Of a stretch of DNA of 64,000 bases, positions 21,162 to 32,721 are shown piece by piece. The stretch spans positions 6,514,689 to 6,578,688 of the forward strand of contig ML679995.1 of NCBI GenBank assembly GCA_007922225.1, written 5' to 3'. The translations under genes and the position numbers were made by a program. Position 1 is the first letter of the stretch. Every line of letters starts with the position of its first letter. This DNA comes from Emydura subglobosa. Taxonomy: Eukaryota; Chordata; Testudines; Chelidae. Under the pieces are notes generated by a model. That model saw nothing but the letters and a program-made list of their open reading frames with translations, ran no database searches and was not told the DNA's origin.

Positions 21162-22075
21162 CATCACACAGGGCCAGATGAAATTCATCCCAGAGTACTT
21201 AAGGAACTAGCTGAAGAAATCTCGGATCTGTTAGCAACTGTCTTTGAGAACTCATGAAAGATGGGTAAATGTCACAAAGGATTGGAGATGGACAAACATA
21301 GAACCTGTCTTTTAAAAAGGGAACAACAAGAACCCAAGGATTTATAGACTAGTCAGCCTAACTTCAATAACTGGAAAAAGACTGGAAGAAATTTTTAAAC
21401 TATCAATTTGTAAGCATCTAGAAGATAATGTGGCTATAAGGAATAGACAGCATGGCTCTGTCAAAAACAAATCATCTTAAACCAACCTGATTTCTTTCTT
21501 GACAAGGTTACTTGCTTAGTGGTTGAGGGAAAGCAGTTGATGTGACATATCTTGATTTTAATAAGGGTTTTGACACAATCCCACATGGCATTCTAACAAG
21601 TGAACTAAAACAATCCAGCCTAGGTGAAATTACTATAAGATGGGGCACAACTGGTTGAAAGATTGTTTATGAATACTTATCAATGGTTCACTGTCAAAGT
21701 GGGAGGTAGTATCTAGTAGAGTCCTGCAGGGGTCAGTTCTGGGTCTGATACTATTCAATATTTTAATTAACGAGTAAGATATTTGAGTGGAGAATATGCT
21801 TATAAAATTTGTGGATGGCACCAAGATTGGAGGGGTAAGCAAGCACTTTGGAAGACAGCATTAGAATTCAAAATGACTTTGGCAAAATGGAGGATTAGTC
21901 TGAACTCAACAAGATGAAACTGAATAAAGTTTAGTGCAAAGTACTTCACCTAGGAAGAAAAATCAAATGCACAACTACAAAATGGGGAATAACTAGCTAG
22001 GTGGTAGTACTGCAGACAAAGATCTAGGGGTTATGGTGGATCACCAATTGAATATGTCAACAATGTGATGCAGCT

Positions 22076-22306
22076 ATGAAAAAGGCTAATATCATTCTGA
22101 GGTGTATTAATAGGAGTGTTGTTTGTAAGAAATGGGAGGTAAGTGTCCTCCTCCAGTTTGCACTGGTGCGGCCTCAACTGGAATACTGTGTCCAATCCTG
22201 GGCACCACACTTCAGGAAAAATATGGACAAATTGGAGAAAGTCCAGAGCAGAGCAACAAAAGTAATAAAAAGATTTAGAAGATCTGACCTGACAGGAAAG
22301 ATTTAA
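22076..22306 (+). pseudogene. CR1 ORF2 C-terminal fragment
   Basis: The frame contains KKANIILRCINRSVVCKK followed by [13 protein letters not shown] and FRKNMDKLEKVQSRATKVI, the characteristic C-terminal part of CR1 ORF2 beyond the RT. It is closed by stops on both sides. Confidence 0.85.
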
Positions 22307-22689
22307 AAAACTAAACAAACCTGGACATATTTAGTCTTGAGAAAAGATGACAGAGAAGGGACCTACTAACAGTTTTCACATTAAGGGCTATTATAAAGAT
22401 GGCAGCGATTGATTATTCTCCATGTCTACCAAAGGTAGGACAAGAAGTAATGAGCTTAATTTGTGGCAAAGGAGATTTAGGTTAGAATTTGGAATTTTTT
22501 TCTAATTTTAAGGGTAATTAAGGTTTCTAAGGCAGGTTGTGGAATCCCCAGGATTGAAGGTTTTTAAGAGCAGGTTAGACAAACACTTGTGAAGGATGGT
22601 CTAGGTCTACATGCTCCGGCCTCTGTGCCAGAGCTGGACTTCACGACTTCTCCAGGTCCCTTCCAACCCTACATTTCTATGATTCTATA

Positions 22690-24479
22690 ATGAATCCTCA
22701 GGAGGGAAGTTGCAATTGTGGATATTTTTGAAAGAAAGTTAAGGCAAAGGAACTTGATCCTGCCTAGTGCAGGGGAAGAGTATCGTGCATTTTACACGTG
22801 AGGCTGGGAGTGGTAGGGAACCTGATCCTACATTAATGACAGTTCTGACTTGCCTCAGAGAAGTTACTCCAGTCCAGTCACAGGAGTAAGGTCTGTGAAG
22901 GGAATGCATAGCTAATCTTCTAATTAGCATGATGAGGACTTACGTCCATGTTGTTAAGAGCTGCCTGTAAAGTGCTTTGCTCCCGAAACATATCTATTCA
23001 GACATATATGTTCTCCACCCATTAACCCAGTCCTGCAGAGGTCTTGGGACTTGTAACTGTTAAGTGCAAAGGGCTGTGCCTGGCACTTTTTCATGTTTAA
23101 ACTCTGCTCACACTTACAAAGAAGCATGTCAAACTGCTATCCTCCATGCAAAGACCTCCATGGGTGCAAACATTGAAATGATAGATGGACAGGTAAAAAC
23201 GAGCTATGTGACCTCCTCCTATATCACAAATTGTTACTGTGTTACAGTGTTGACAGTCCTTTATCATTCATCTTACCTACTCTTAATAAAATCAGGTGAT
23301 AGCTGAGCAACAGAGCTGTAGGAAGCTTAATTGCTAGCAGAAGCTCAAACAAATATTTGCTTCTGTTCTGGTTTGCCTGGATTTGTGATCTCTTGAGTTT
23401 CACTGTGACATTCAGTTGGAATATATTACAATTTCCAAAGAAAAGCTCCATGGACTCCACCAAGTTTCTTGTTGATCACCCTGGATTTTGCAGCAGACCC
23501 AAAAATATTGGTACAGATCCCTCAAAACTGGGCCAAAATTCAGATGCCTCAGTGAACGTTTTGATGAACCTTGGGTGAATTTCAAGCTGTAGTGATGAAA
23601 GCAGCTGAGTTTTGTGTGGTTTCAGGGTTTGGTTGAAAAGGATCTGTGCAGCTGTACTGAGCACTCCTCCCAAGAGCGAGGAAAACCTGAGTATATGATA
23701 ATTTTGAGAAGCTCATTTATACATTCCAGGAAGCAAATTAGTGCTAATTTACACTTAGAACCAAAAACAAACAAACAAACAAACTACATCACTTTTAACA
23801 TTTTATATATAAGATATATGAAAACATGATGTCTGCATAACTTATAGTGGTAGGAATTACTCGGGATGAATGATGTTTTCATCCATTGTCCACTTTCCCC
23901 TCTTCCTACTACGTGCTTGCTGTTTTGCTCATCTCACTCACAAGCCATGCATTGTTGTACTGAATCAATTCCATTTCATAGCAAACTTGTGAATAACACA
24001 CTGAAAATAATAATGCTCCGAAGTTTACATTCTTATATCTGGATCAGCTAAAGATAGGAAGGAAATAAGAGGAAACTGATGATCACATTCACCTAATCTG
24101 ATTATCGAGGATTGTTCCTTAATTATAATTGTTTTTGTCAGTGGGTTGTTTTTAGTCTCTGTCTTTAACTGGACATTGGAAGTAATATTAGAAACTGAAA
24201 GTTATTGAATGGAAGGAAAGAGGAAGCTACATTTTAAGTAATATAGTATTTTTAATATTGCTACTTATCTGAGGAGGGAATGATCTTTCGATTTAGAACT
24301 ACTGAGTGAGGTGTTTGCTGCTATGAATCACTATGCTAAGAAGCTTTGCAAAAAGAGAATAGTCCTTCTTAAGAGTCTGACTTAAAAATGATGGGTTGAA
24401 AGCAGACATATCTATGTTGTACAGAATATACATCTTTGTTATACAGATAAACAGAAAACGATTGATTTCCCCCACCCCT
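22690..24479. other. Unassigned DNA
   Basis: No recognised repeat or exon. An AAAC run lies at about 23764-23783. The stretch 23440-23660 shows several short frames on both strands without recognisable motifs. Confidence 0.5.
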
Positions 24480-24652
24480 GTGCAGATGTGAACCAGAGCG
24501 AGAAGTAATAAAATCCTGCAAGAGAATTGAGGCACTTCCATCTATGAGATAAGGTAGGACTAAACAGTACCAGTTAAGATGTTTGTACACTGATGCAAGA
24601 AGCCTGATTAACAAAATGGAGGAACTAGAACTACTGGTGCAGGAAGTGAAAC
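24480..24652 (+). pseudogene. CR1 ORF2 endonuclease N-terminus remnant
   Basis: Translation gives QLRCLYTDARSLINKMEELE, matching the first APE endonuclease motif. The conserved asparagine of the usual YTNARSL is aspartate here (codon at 24592-24594). The frame is cut by the inner CR1 insertion. Confidence 0.8.
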
Positions 24653-25890
24653 ACAAAGTTGCGAGGTATTGCTACTACAGAGAAGGACCAGAACATCATA
24701 CAAGAAGATCTGGAAGACATTGTAAATTGGAGTAATAGAAATAGGATGAAATTTAAAAGTGCAAAGTGAAAAGTCATGTATTTAGGAACTAATAACAAAC
24801 ATTTTTGCTATAAATTGGGGACGCCTCAGTTGGAAGTGACAGAGGAGGAGAAGAACCTGAGCATATTGGTTGATCATAGGATGACTATTAGCCACCAATG
24901 TGATATGGCCGTGAAAAAAGCTAATGCAGTACTAGGATGCATCAGGTGAGATATTTCCAGTAGACATAGAGAGGTGTTAGTACTGTTATACAAGGCACTG
25001 GTCAGACCTCATCTGGAATACTGTATGCAGTTCTGGTCCCCCATGTTTAAGAAAGATGAATTCAAACTGTAACAGGTGCAGAGAAGGGCTACTAAGATGA
25101 TCCAAGAAATGGAAAACCTGTCTTATGAGAGGAGACTTAAAGAGCTTGGCTTGTTTAGCCGAACCAAAAGAAGGCTGAAGAGAGATACGATTGGTCTTCA
25201 TAAATACATCAGAGGGATAAATTCCAGGGAGGGAGAGGAATTATTTAAATTCATCACCAATGTGGACACAAGAACTAATGGATATAAACTGGCCATTAGG
25301 AAGTTTAGACTTGAAATTAGTTGAAGGTTTCTAACAATCAGAGGAGTGAAGTTCTGGTACAGCCTTCCAAGGGGAGCAGTGGGGCAAAAAACCTAGCTGG
25401 CTTCAAGACTGAGCTCGATAAGTTTATGGATGGGATGGTATGATGGGACAGCCTAATCTGGCAATTGACTGATCTTCGACTACTAGCAGTAAATATGCCC
25501 AATGGTCTGGAGGGATGTTAGATGGGGTGAGTTCTTAGTTACTACAGATAATTCTTTCTGAGTGTCTGGTTGGTGAGTCTTGCCTGCATGCTCAGGGTTT
25601 AGCTGATCGCCAGGATCTGGAGGGAATTTTCCCCCAGGGCAGATTGGCAGAGACCCTGGGTGTTTTTTTACCTTCCTCTGCAGCATGGGGCATGGGTGAC
25701 TTGTTGGTGGATTCTCTGGTGGATTCTATGTACCTTGAAGTCTTTAAATCATTACTTGAGGACTTCAGTAACTCTATCATGGGGAAGGAGTCTATTACAG
25801 GAGTGGATGGTTGAGGTTCTGTGGCTTGCGCTGGGCAGGAGGTCAGACTAGATGGTCATAATGGTCCCTTCGAACCTTAAGTCTATGAAA
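24653..25890 (+). mobile_element. Inner CR1 LINE, sense, inserted into another CR1
   Basis: A 5'-truncated CR1 of a different subfamily. It contains RT-downstream sequence ('ggaagacattgtaaattgga', 'ggatgcatcaggtgagatat'), the ORF2 C-terminus, and a long 3' UTR with 'gctgatcgccaggatctgga' and 'gacttgttggtggattctct'. It ends with the tail 'ggtcccttcgaaccttaagt' and 'ctatgaaa'. This tail type differs from the ATTCTATGATTCT type of other copies. Its insertion splits the outer CR1 endonuclease. No clear target duplication is visible. Confidence 0.88.
25076..25324 (+). pseudogene. CR1 ORF2 C-terminal fragment (inner element)
   Basis: The frame shows [37 protein letters not shown] and HKYIRGINSREGEELFKF, the CR1 C-terminal domain. 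A TAA lies immediately upstream (about 25069-25071). Confidence 0.85.
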
Positions 25891-26165
25891 TCAGATATTA
25901 TGGGGAGAACAGGAACATGGTGCAATAGTAGTCTTAACTAGAGTACAGGTATTGAAGGGTCTGTGCTGCTCAGGAAAGACAGAAATAAAGACAAAGGTGG
26001 TGGAGCAGTGGTGTATATTAATGATGAGGTAAACTGTAAAGAAATTAGAAGTGAAAGAATGGATAAGACAGAGTCTGTTTGACCCAAAATCACTTTGGGG
26101 AAGAAAGCTACTAAAGTTCTCCTGATATAGTGCTTGGGGTGTGTTACAGACCACCATGATCCAAT

Positions 26166-26543
26166 TTGGATATGAATGGAGACCTCTTTAGTGTTTTTAA
26201 TGAAATAAATCGTACTGGGAATTGTGTATTTATGGGAGACTTTAACTTCTCAGATATAAATTGGAGGACAAATGCTATTAATAGCAGTAGGGCCCAGATT
26301 TTCCTGGATGTGATAGCTGACAGATTTCTTCAGCAAATAGTTGCTGAACCAACAAGAGTTGATGCCATTTTAGATTTGGTATTGGTGAGTAGTAAGGATC
26401 TCATAGAAAAACTGGTTATAGAGGACAACATTGTTTTGAGCGATCATGAGATAATTCAATTTAAACTGAATGGAAGGATAAACAAACAAAAAAATTCTGC
26501 AGCAAGGGTCCTTGATTTCAGAAGAGCTAACTTTAATAAATAA
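26166..26543 (+). pseudogene. CR1 ORF2 endonuclease C-terminal half
   Basis: This 125-codon frame contains the GDFN motif (FMGDFNFSDINW), ILDLVLVSS and LSDHEIIQF in order, which are the catalytic Asp/Asn, the Asp region and the terminal SDH motif of APE-type endonucleases in CR1. The methionine at the start is not a true initiator; the protein frame enters from upstream, where stops interrupt it (for example near 26079). Upstream at 25912-25914 the catalytic glutamate of the TETWW motif is glycine (RTGTWC), so the enzyme would be inactive even without the stops. Confidence 0.9.
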
Positions 26544-27032
26544 AGGGAATTAGTTAAGGAAGTGAACAACTCAAATCTGAGTGTGGAGGAGGTTTAGAAT
26601 TACTTTAAGTCACAGTTGCAGGAACTATCTGAAGCCTGCATTCCAAGCAAAGGGAAAATATCAGAGGCAAGGGTTGTAGACCAAGCTGGATGAGCAAGCA
26701 TCTCAAAGAGATGATTAAGAGAAAACAGAAAGCCTACAAGGAGTGAAAAATGGGAGGCATCAACAAGGAAAGCTACCTCTTGGAGGTCAGAAAATGTAGA
26801 GATAAAGTGAGAACTGCCAAAAGCCATTGGGCCTTGAAAAGGGAATTAAAACCAATAGTAAAAGGTTCTATGGTTATATAAATAAGAAGAAAACAAGGAA
26901 AGAAGAAACAGGACCACTAAGCAATGAGGATCGGGTTGAGATTAAAGATAATGTAGGCATGGCCCAACACCTAAACAAATACTTTGCTTGAGTTTTTAAT
27001 GAGGCTATTGAAGAGCTCAGGATAGTGGCAGA

Positions 27033-27236
27033 GTGGCTAATGGCAATGAGGATATGGAGGTAGAAATTACCACATCCCAGGTGGAAGTCAAATTCAAACA
27101 ACTTAATGGGACTAAATCAGAGTACCCAGATAATCTTCATCCAAGAATACTGAAGGAACTGGCACATGAAATTGCAAGCCCAATAACAAGGATTTTTAAT
27201 GAATCTGTAAACACGGGGGTCATACCCTATGGGTGA
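27033..27236 (+). pseudogene. CR1 ORF2 reverse transcriptase N-terminal fragment
   Basis: The frame has NLHPRILKELAHEIASPITR and IFNESVNTGVIP, matching the start of the CR1 RT domain (HPRVLKEL...). After a stop, the same protein continues around 27301-27450 with VCKVLEQIL and QHGFTKGRSCQTDLISF, the RT region upstream of motif A. It is cut short before motif A. Confidence 0.85.
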
Positions 27237-27545
27237 AGAATTGCTAATATAGTTCCTATTTTTAAGAAAGGGAAAAATGTGATCCAGGAAACTCCAGGTC
27301 TGATAGCTTGACCTCAGTTGTATGCAAGGTCTTGGAACAGATTTTGTAAGAGAAAATAATCAAGCGCATAGAGATGAACAGTAATTGGGCTAACAGGCAA
27401 CATGGTTTTACAAAAGGTAGATCGTGCCAGACCGACCTGATCTCATTCATTGAGAAGATAACTGATTTTTTTAGACAAAAGAAATGCAGTAGATCTAATC
27501 TGCCTGGATTTCAATGAGGCAAATTAGAGAAGATGGAGACTAATA

Positions 27546-28425
27546 TCGGTGTTCATATCCTTCACCTATGTACAGATTGTTGTCAAATGCTCTGCCTTTA
27601 TTTTTTTCTCTCAGCTGAGCACATATTTATTTCCTCTCATCATTAGTCCTCCAGCCCTCTAGCCATCTGTGTTGCTTTACTCCAGCAGCATAGCCCTCTG
27701 AACAATTTATTGGCCAAGCTATTGGTTTCATATAGACTAAGCACCATAGGCAAAGTTTATTTGCTTCTGTCCCTTTTGTGCCAGTCTGTCATTCTCATCC
27801 TCATCTTCCATTTCTCTTTAACATTTCTTTTCTGTTGAATGTTATCTTGTCTGGGATTAATAAAGATACAGCCCAAAGCTTATCTTTAGTAGGAATTATA
27901 TTGATAATAAAAATAGTTTTCATCTGGGAAGAGAATGGAATTAAAAAGTAGAGAAAAGAGGTTTATATATAAAGGAGTCGGGAAACACTGATAGTTCATC
28001 TCAACCCCTAACCTGGAAGTACAAATTCAGGGAGTTGGTTAATTAGTTATCTTTTGGATAGTGTTCTGCTGATGGAAAAAGCAAGATAAGTCTGGGGAAA
28101 AGGGAGGATTCTAAGTAATGAGGTAGCAGTAGCTAGTGCTGCTGTTCTAACTCTGTGCCCCAACTAATTCTTTGTCCGCTTGTCTGAGACTGCTAACAAG
28201 AGTACAATTAATATTGGTTGTCATTATGGATTTGGTGATGTAGACATCTATCCATACAGAGAGCAACAAGACCAAATTATTTCCTCCGTTACACCCATGA
28301 AACCTCCTCGACTTCTCTGGGATTTAATTGATGTAACTGACGGTTGGATTCAGGCCAGGCCTTCCTTTTCAAAAGTGGTTAGTGATTTGGGGGCAGAATA
28401 TTTGGGTGCCCTCCTTGAATTGCTG
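27546..28425. other. Unassigned DNA
   Basis: AT-rich unique sequence. An 82-codon frame at 28180-28428 has no recognised domain and ends where a repeat starts. I treat it as chance. Confidence 0.45.
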
Positions 28426-28429
28426 TAAA

Positions 28430-28700
28430 GGGGTCTGATTTTCAAGGGGCAATGCTCAGTGATTTCTGAAAATCAGGCAATTTTAAAGTATTTCAAATTG
28501 GGCACCTGAAAAATCCGTGCTCCTAAAGCCATCATTCAGCTGAAAATATATGTGATTGTACCTCAGTGATTGTGCCTGGCTGATGAGCAACATGTGAAAC
28601 ACATATATATAGTGCCTGATATTCAGAGACTACTGATCATTCCAGTACTGATGACTTCAATTGGATATTTAGATGCCTAGCCTATCTGAAAATTGTGCCC
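28430..28700. repeat. Interspersed palindromic repeat (TGATTTTCA...TGAAAATCA type)
   Basis: It opens with 'ggtctgattttcaaggggca', contains 'tttctgaaaatcaggcaatt' and 'aattgggcacctgaaaaatc', and closes with 'ctatctgaaaattgtgcccg'. The internal TGATTTTCA and TGAAAATCA blocks are reverse complements, giving a palindromic structure. Non-coding. Confidence 0.5.
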
Positions 28701-30090
28701 GGTACTTACTGTTTGTTATTGCTATCACTGTTGTTGATAATAATGACATTATCAATTGTTAATATTTGGTGAGTTCATTAGGAGTTGAGGGTTCTCATAA
28801 AATGCAAGAAAATGCCCCTGACTTGAATGCAATAAATGTGACCTCAAATTTAGCATGGAACTGAACACCCAATTTGTGTACAGTCCTGGTGTGCAGCAAT
28901 GAAATAGCTTGGGAAGGCAAACAGGGGCAGAAGGAAGGGAGCTGAAGAAGTGACTAATTTATAAAACAAAACCAAACAAAAAACAAACAAAGCAGCCAGG
29001 ATATAGGACCTTGAGCTTGAGATACTCATGGCATACACACAGATACCAAACATTACTCTTGCTGGTAGGTTTCAGTGTAACACTCCTTTATGTCATAGAA
29101 TTCAGAAAGATAATGCTCAGGAACCCAGAAACAGAGAGAGACAAAAAAGGCTGCTCCCTAAAACAGAGAGTCATAACTCCCCCCATCTTACTCTAAGCTG
29201 ACTTTCTGCAGATTGACCGCTGAGAGACTCAGATCACACACTCCCCTAAGCAGAATCAGGAAACCCTCCATAAATTTAAAGTGATAATCTACAGTTCAAA
29301 GATAGTTTTAAATACACTAGAGTGGTAGAATTAGATGAGGTTAGGGATATTTTTAACTGGGTCCAGCTTCCCATTTTTTGGATAGGAATAAATACTATAG
29401 ATCAAGTGTGGTTGATAAATATTAGCACTTAGATGGCGGCTACCACTGTTTCATTTGCACCAGCAAATCAAAGAGTTACCTGTACAGTTACATTTGTGCT
29501 CACAGTCAATTACAGGTAATAAAGAAGTAGGCTCAGTTTTGTGGGGAAAAACTGTACCTACAATAAGGGACTGGGCTTTTTGAACTTTAACTCCATACAC
29601 TTTTCATTGGTCAGAAAAAGAGGAGACATGATGGAAATGTATAAAATTGTGAAGGGTCGAGAGAGCTAGGAAAAGTCCCTGCCTGATCTTTACTTAAATA
29701 CACTCACAGAAGCAGTTTCTATAGCTGACTTTCTTATCCCGGCCCCACATTAATTACCTTCTGTGGAGAGAACTATTTCTTTAGCTCTCAGTTGGTACCT
29801 TGCTGTTTATTAGCTTTAAATGAGACTCTTTAGTTTTGCCCTTGTTACTCTCCAGATCAGCTTCTTTGTATTTGGGGTTGGGCTAAGACCACAGTTGCAC
29901 TCCTGGAGATTGTATTTTTTTCTCTGCAGCAAAATAATTCAGTTGAGAAGGATTTGGTTTGTCAGTACAAAAGTTAGGGTTCTGTTCCTATCAGTGTCGG
30001 AGTGGTTCTTCAGTGTGCAAGTCTGTGGAAAAATGTGGATCTTGGCTAACATTTTTGGTGGCACTAGCGAATTTGGGAGACTTGACTTCT
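28701..30090. other. Unassigned DNA, with a possible CR1 scrap
   Basis: A block at about 29606-29655 ('gaggagacatgatggaaatg', 'tataaaattgtgaagg') resembles a small sense CR1 fragment. The remainder is unique AT-rich sequence, with AAAC runs near 28966-28992. Confidence 0.45.
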
Positions 30091-30091
30091 G

Positions 30092-30182
30092 CATGTCCAG
30101 TCTGAGACATCTCGAGGCAACCTGGTTTTCAGAAAGCACCAAGCAGCCAACCTCTGAAAATCAGAGGATTTTAAAGGTGTGG
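30092..30182. repeat. Interspersed repeat fragment (TGAAAATCA type)
   Basis: 'agtctgagacatctcgaggc', 'aacctggttttcagaaagca' and 'aacctctgaaaatcagagga' match the same TGAAAATCA repeat vocabulary as at 28.4 kb. This explains part of the 124-codon open frame at 29820-30194. Confidence 0.45.
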
Positions 30183-31600
30183 GCAATGGGGTGATGTTAT
30201 TGTAAAACCACAGGAGATTCAGGGGCAGGAGTCTGAACTAAAATAACCTTAAAAATATGTATCTTCCTAGGCCGACTACCTCCTCATAGAAGCACTCATT
30301 TCCCATACAATTCCGTTTAATTGCTTCATTGTTACCTCACAAAAATTTAGGTGCTGAGCCTGCAAGTTGTTCTGTGCAGGTGGACCCCTGAGCCTGCCCA
30401 CACAAGGGCAGAGCTTCACTTGGATGAGACCAGTCTCAGGATCAGGACTTAAATCATCAGCAGCAGCTTCACATCTAGGAGATGCTAGAGAACAGTGGAC
30501 AGGAGAACAATGCTAGCAAGGAAGTGGACTTCACTTGAAATAATTATGGGGATGATATACATGCAGTCTGTTACCACAGTGATGAACACTGCATAGATAG
30601 ATAGATAGTTCGATCCTTGGGTTTACTGTGAAGAAAGAAAGACTAACTCAGCATTCAAACCCTAACTCCTGAAGGACAAAACCAAACACAGGAGAAAAAG
30701 GGGGGATTGTGGGACAATGTGATTAGCAACCTAGATAAATCCTGGCTTTCTTTGCACATACCTAACTCATTTCATATCACACCCCACTTTGTCTAGTAAG
30801 GTTTTAAAGTATAATTTATGTTTTTAATGCATTGATCAAAAATAAACCTGCAGTAATCTCTTTGGATTCCTTCTCAGTACACAACATTTTCTGACCCGAT
30901 GATCAGGAGGTTGCTTCTGATGTCCTGGAGTTCTGTTGGCATAAATATAATCTTTCAAGTATACAGCCCCTTTGGTGGCTAAGTATAAATGCTTTCTAAT
31001 GTTAACCGAGGCATGTAGTCTGGTGTCTTACGTGTTATTTATTTATATATTTATTGGCTAGGGGATAGTTTAAGCCACCGATACAAACTTTCACACCACT
31101 ATCCCACATAGAGAGGCAGACATACCAGCACACACCCATACACACACCTCATCCATACCACGGCACACCACCATTAAATATATATTCTACCTTACGGAAC
31201 GTGGACCAATATAGGCCGTTTATTTTTCATTTTCCCATTAATTCAAATATATTATGCTAGCTTTAAAATTTCATGTCATGGATGCACCCTGAGAGCTTTG
31301 CAAAAGTGCATTTCAAACAATTCAATTTCCTAGGTCCATGTCTAACAAGATAGGGAGGAACTGGGACAATATCGGTCTCATATCTAAATTATTAAGATAT
31401 TTTTCATAACTCTCCCTAACCTTCTGGGAAAACGATAGAGTTTGAATATTCTCAGTTCATAAGGATATTTTCTTTACTACTAAGACCCACTATTGATAGA
31501 TTTAGAAGTCTATACTCATTTCTGACATTGAGCGAGGACGTTATTTACATGCTTGTATATTCTTATTGGAAGTTAAAAATTGTGTTGTTTGTCATCACAT
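30183..31600. other. Unassigned DNA
   Basis: It contains a repeat scrap at about 30340-30460 ('ggtgctgagcctgcaagttg' ... 'cagtctcaggatcaggact'), an ATAG run (30593-30608) and a CA-rich stretch at 31125-31150. No exon seen. Confidence 0.45.
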
Positions 31601-31603
31601 ACC

Positions 31604-31905
31604 CAGATGTTCACACCAAGAAATGTTCACACATACACACACACAGAGGCGCATTCCCCAAAATGCACAGACACACACAAATGTGTATCTCCAAAAACGG
31701 ACACTCACACACAGATATGCATTCTCCAAAATGCACGCCTATAGACAGATATGTATATCCAGAAATGTGCACACACTAAAATGCACATTCACACACAGAA
31801 ACACACATAGATGTTTAGACACACAGATGCACAATCATGGTAATTCACTCATATACACACACACAAGCATGCATAAACACACAAAAGCACACATACACTT
31901 TCCCA
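31604..31905. repeat. Diverged 36-bp CA-rich minisatellite
   Basis: Units built on 'ctccaaaatgcac' plus 'cacacacagatatg' repeat about every 36 bp for at least three units, then decay into CA-rich sequence. In one frame the unit shows as a 12-residue repeat (HTQMCISKN, HTDMHSPKC, DRYVYPEMC). The open frames of 83 and 122 codons here are by-products of this repeat. Confidence 0.75.
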
Positions 31906-31949
31906 AGCACCCCTTCTTGTTACATGAGCTTTAATAATACAAACAGAAA

Positions 31950-32500
31950 ATGCAAATTCATACATACCCTTAATCACACAGACTAAGGGCCTAATTTACA
32001 TACCCTTCATAATTCAATTTAATTTTTTTTTATCAAGAGTTGTGAATGCTTCGTGTTTGCTTTAATCAGAATGTTGACATTTACACTGAAGCCAATTTCG
32101 CTTTTTCTAGTCCGTGTTTTGTTTAACCACGACAAGTGACAGCAAACTGGAGAGAACAGACTTTTTAAATTGGCTCTTTGCCCGGAATGCATCATTTCTC
32201 TTGTAGCTATTCCCCCCCCCTCCCTCTATCTTCCCCCCCCCCCCCATCTTCCCTGCTATGCTTTGCAAGAGGAAATGTGAAAACATACTCTGTGAACACA
32301 GGACTGAGGTGTTAGTGCTTTTAGATAAAGATTTGTGTTGTATTTTAAAACTAGATTGCTGTACAGTTTCAAGCTATTAGCAGGAACCTATTACACCATC
32401 GCTTTGGGTCCTTGGAGAGATGTGCTTAGTGTATTTCAGTAATTCAAGGCAAATAGAAAACCTACATGTGAAAATATTTAATGGCAAAGGCACCAACTGC
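31950..32500. promoter_or_regulatory. Candidate conserved non-coding element
   Basis: Complex, non-repetitive sequence with AATGCAAATTCAT (octamer-like ATGCAAAT), CATAATTCAATTTAATT, TTTAATCAGAATG and GGCTCTTTGCCCGGAATGC. It is interrupted at 32211-32245 by two C runs. It has no coding frame of note. Conservation has not been tested. Confidence 0.35.
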
Positions 32501-32721
32501 TCAAGGCTGCTGGAAGAAATAAGCAAGCATGGATTAGATTCTGTTAACTCTTTCCATGAGTTCCTGCCCTTATTCAGTTCTACCACAGCTACTGTTCTCC
32601 CTCTGCCCCAAACTCTGACCTTGACTCTGTGCTGTGACTGTGTAATGACTCATTGACTTCACTGGGGTTCCAGGAGGGAAAAGCTTTCTGCCCAACTGCA
32701 CAAAGTTGAAGGATCATAGGG

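Larger units (their letters stand above)
20025..22689 (+). mobile_element. CR1 LINE, sense, split by an LTR-like insertion
   Basis: The first part (20025-20205) has ORF2 sequence just before the RT domain ('gtttagtgcctatttttatt', 'aaggggaaaggaatgtaagc', 'agactatttagataactt'). The second part (21167-22689) continues directly with 'gccagatgaaattcatccca' and 'aaggaactagctgaagaaat', the next CR1 segment, then runs through RT, the C-terminal region and the 3' UTR to 'atttctatgattctataatg'. The two halves were contiguous before a 956-bp insertion. RT motif C reads KFVDGTKIG, with the second catalytic aspartate replaced by glycine (about 21814-21816). Confidence 0.9.
24480..27545 (+). mobile_element. 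Long CR1 LINE, interrupted by a second CR1
   Basis: The outer element comprises 24480-24652 (start of the ORF2 endonuclease) and 25891-27545 (rest of the endonuclease, linker and beginning of RT). The reading order is continuous across the 1.24-kb inner element: 'gtgcaggaagtgaaac' before and 'cagatattatggggagaaca' after are adjacent in CR1. The outer copy ends abruptly in the RT after 'ttcaatgaggcaaattagag', with a small internal deletion just before motif A, and lacks its 3' end and tail. In intact CR1 elements ORF2 encodes an APE endonuclease and RT used for target-primed reverse transcription; this copy is dead. Confidence 0.88.

Noticed and set aside
28180..28428. 82-codon plus-strand frame (MSETANKSTINIGCHYGFGD...)
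   Set aside because: Composition looks ordinary but there is no family resemblance, no splice context and no support.
29820..30194. 124-codon plus-strand frame
   Set aside because: Its end is an interspersed repeat (TGAAAATCA type) and the rest has no known domain.
31528..31934. Two His/Thr/Cys-rich frames resembling zinc-finger or metal-binding text
   Set aside because: They are translations of a 36-bp CA-rich minisatellite, not a C2H2 gene. The cysteine and histidine spacing is not that of a zinc finger.
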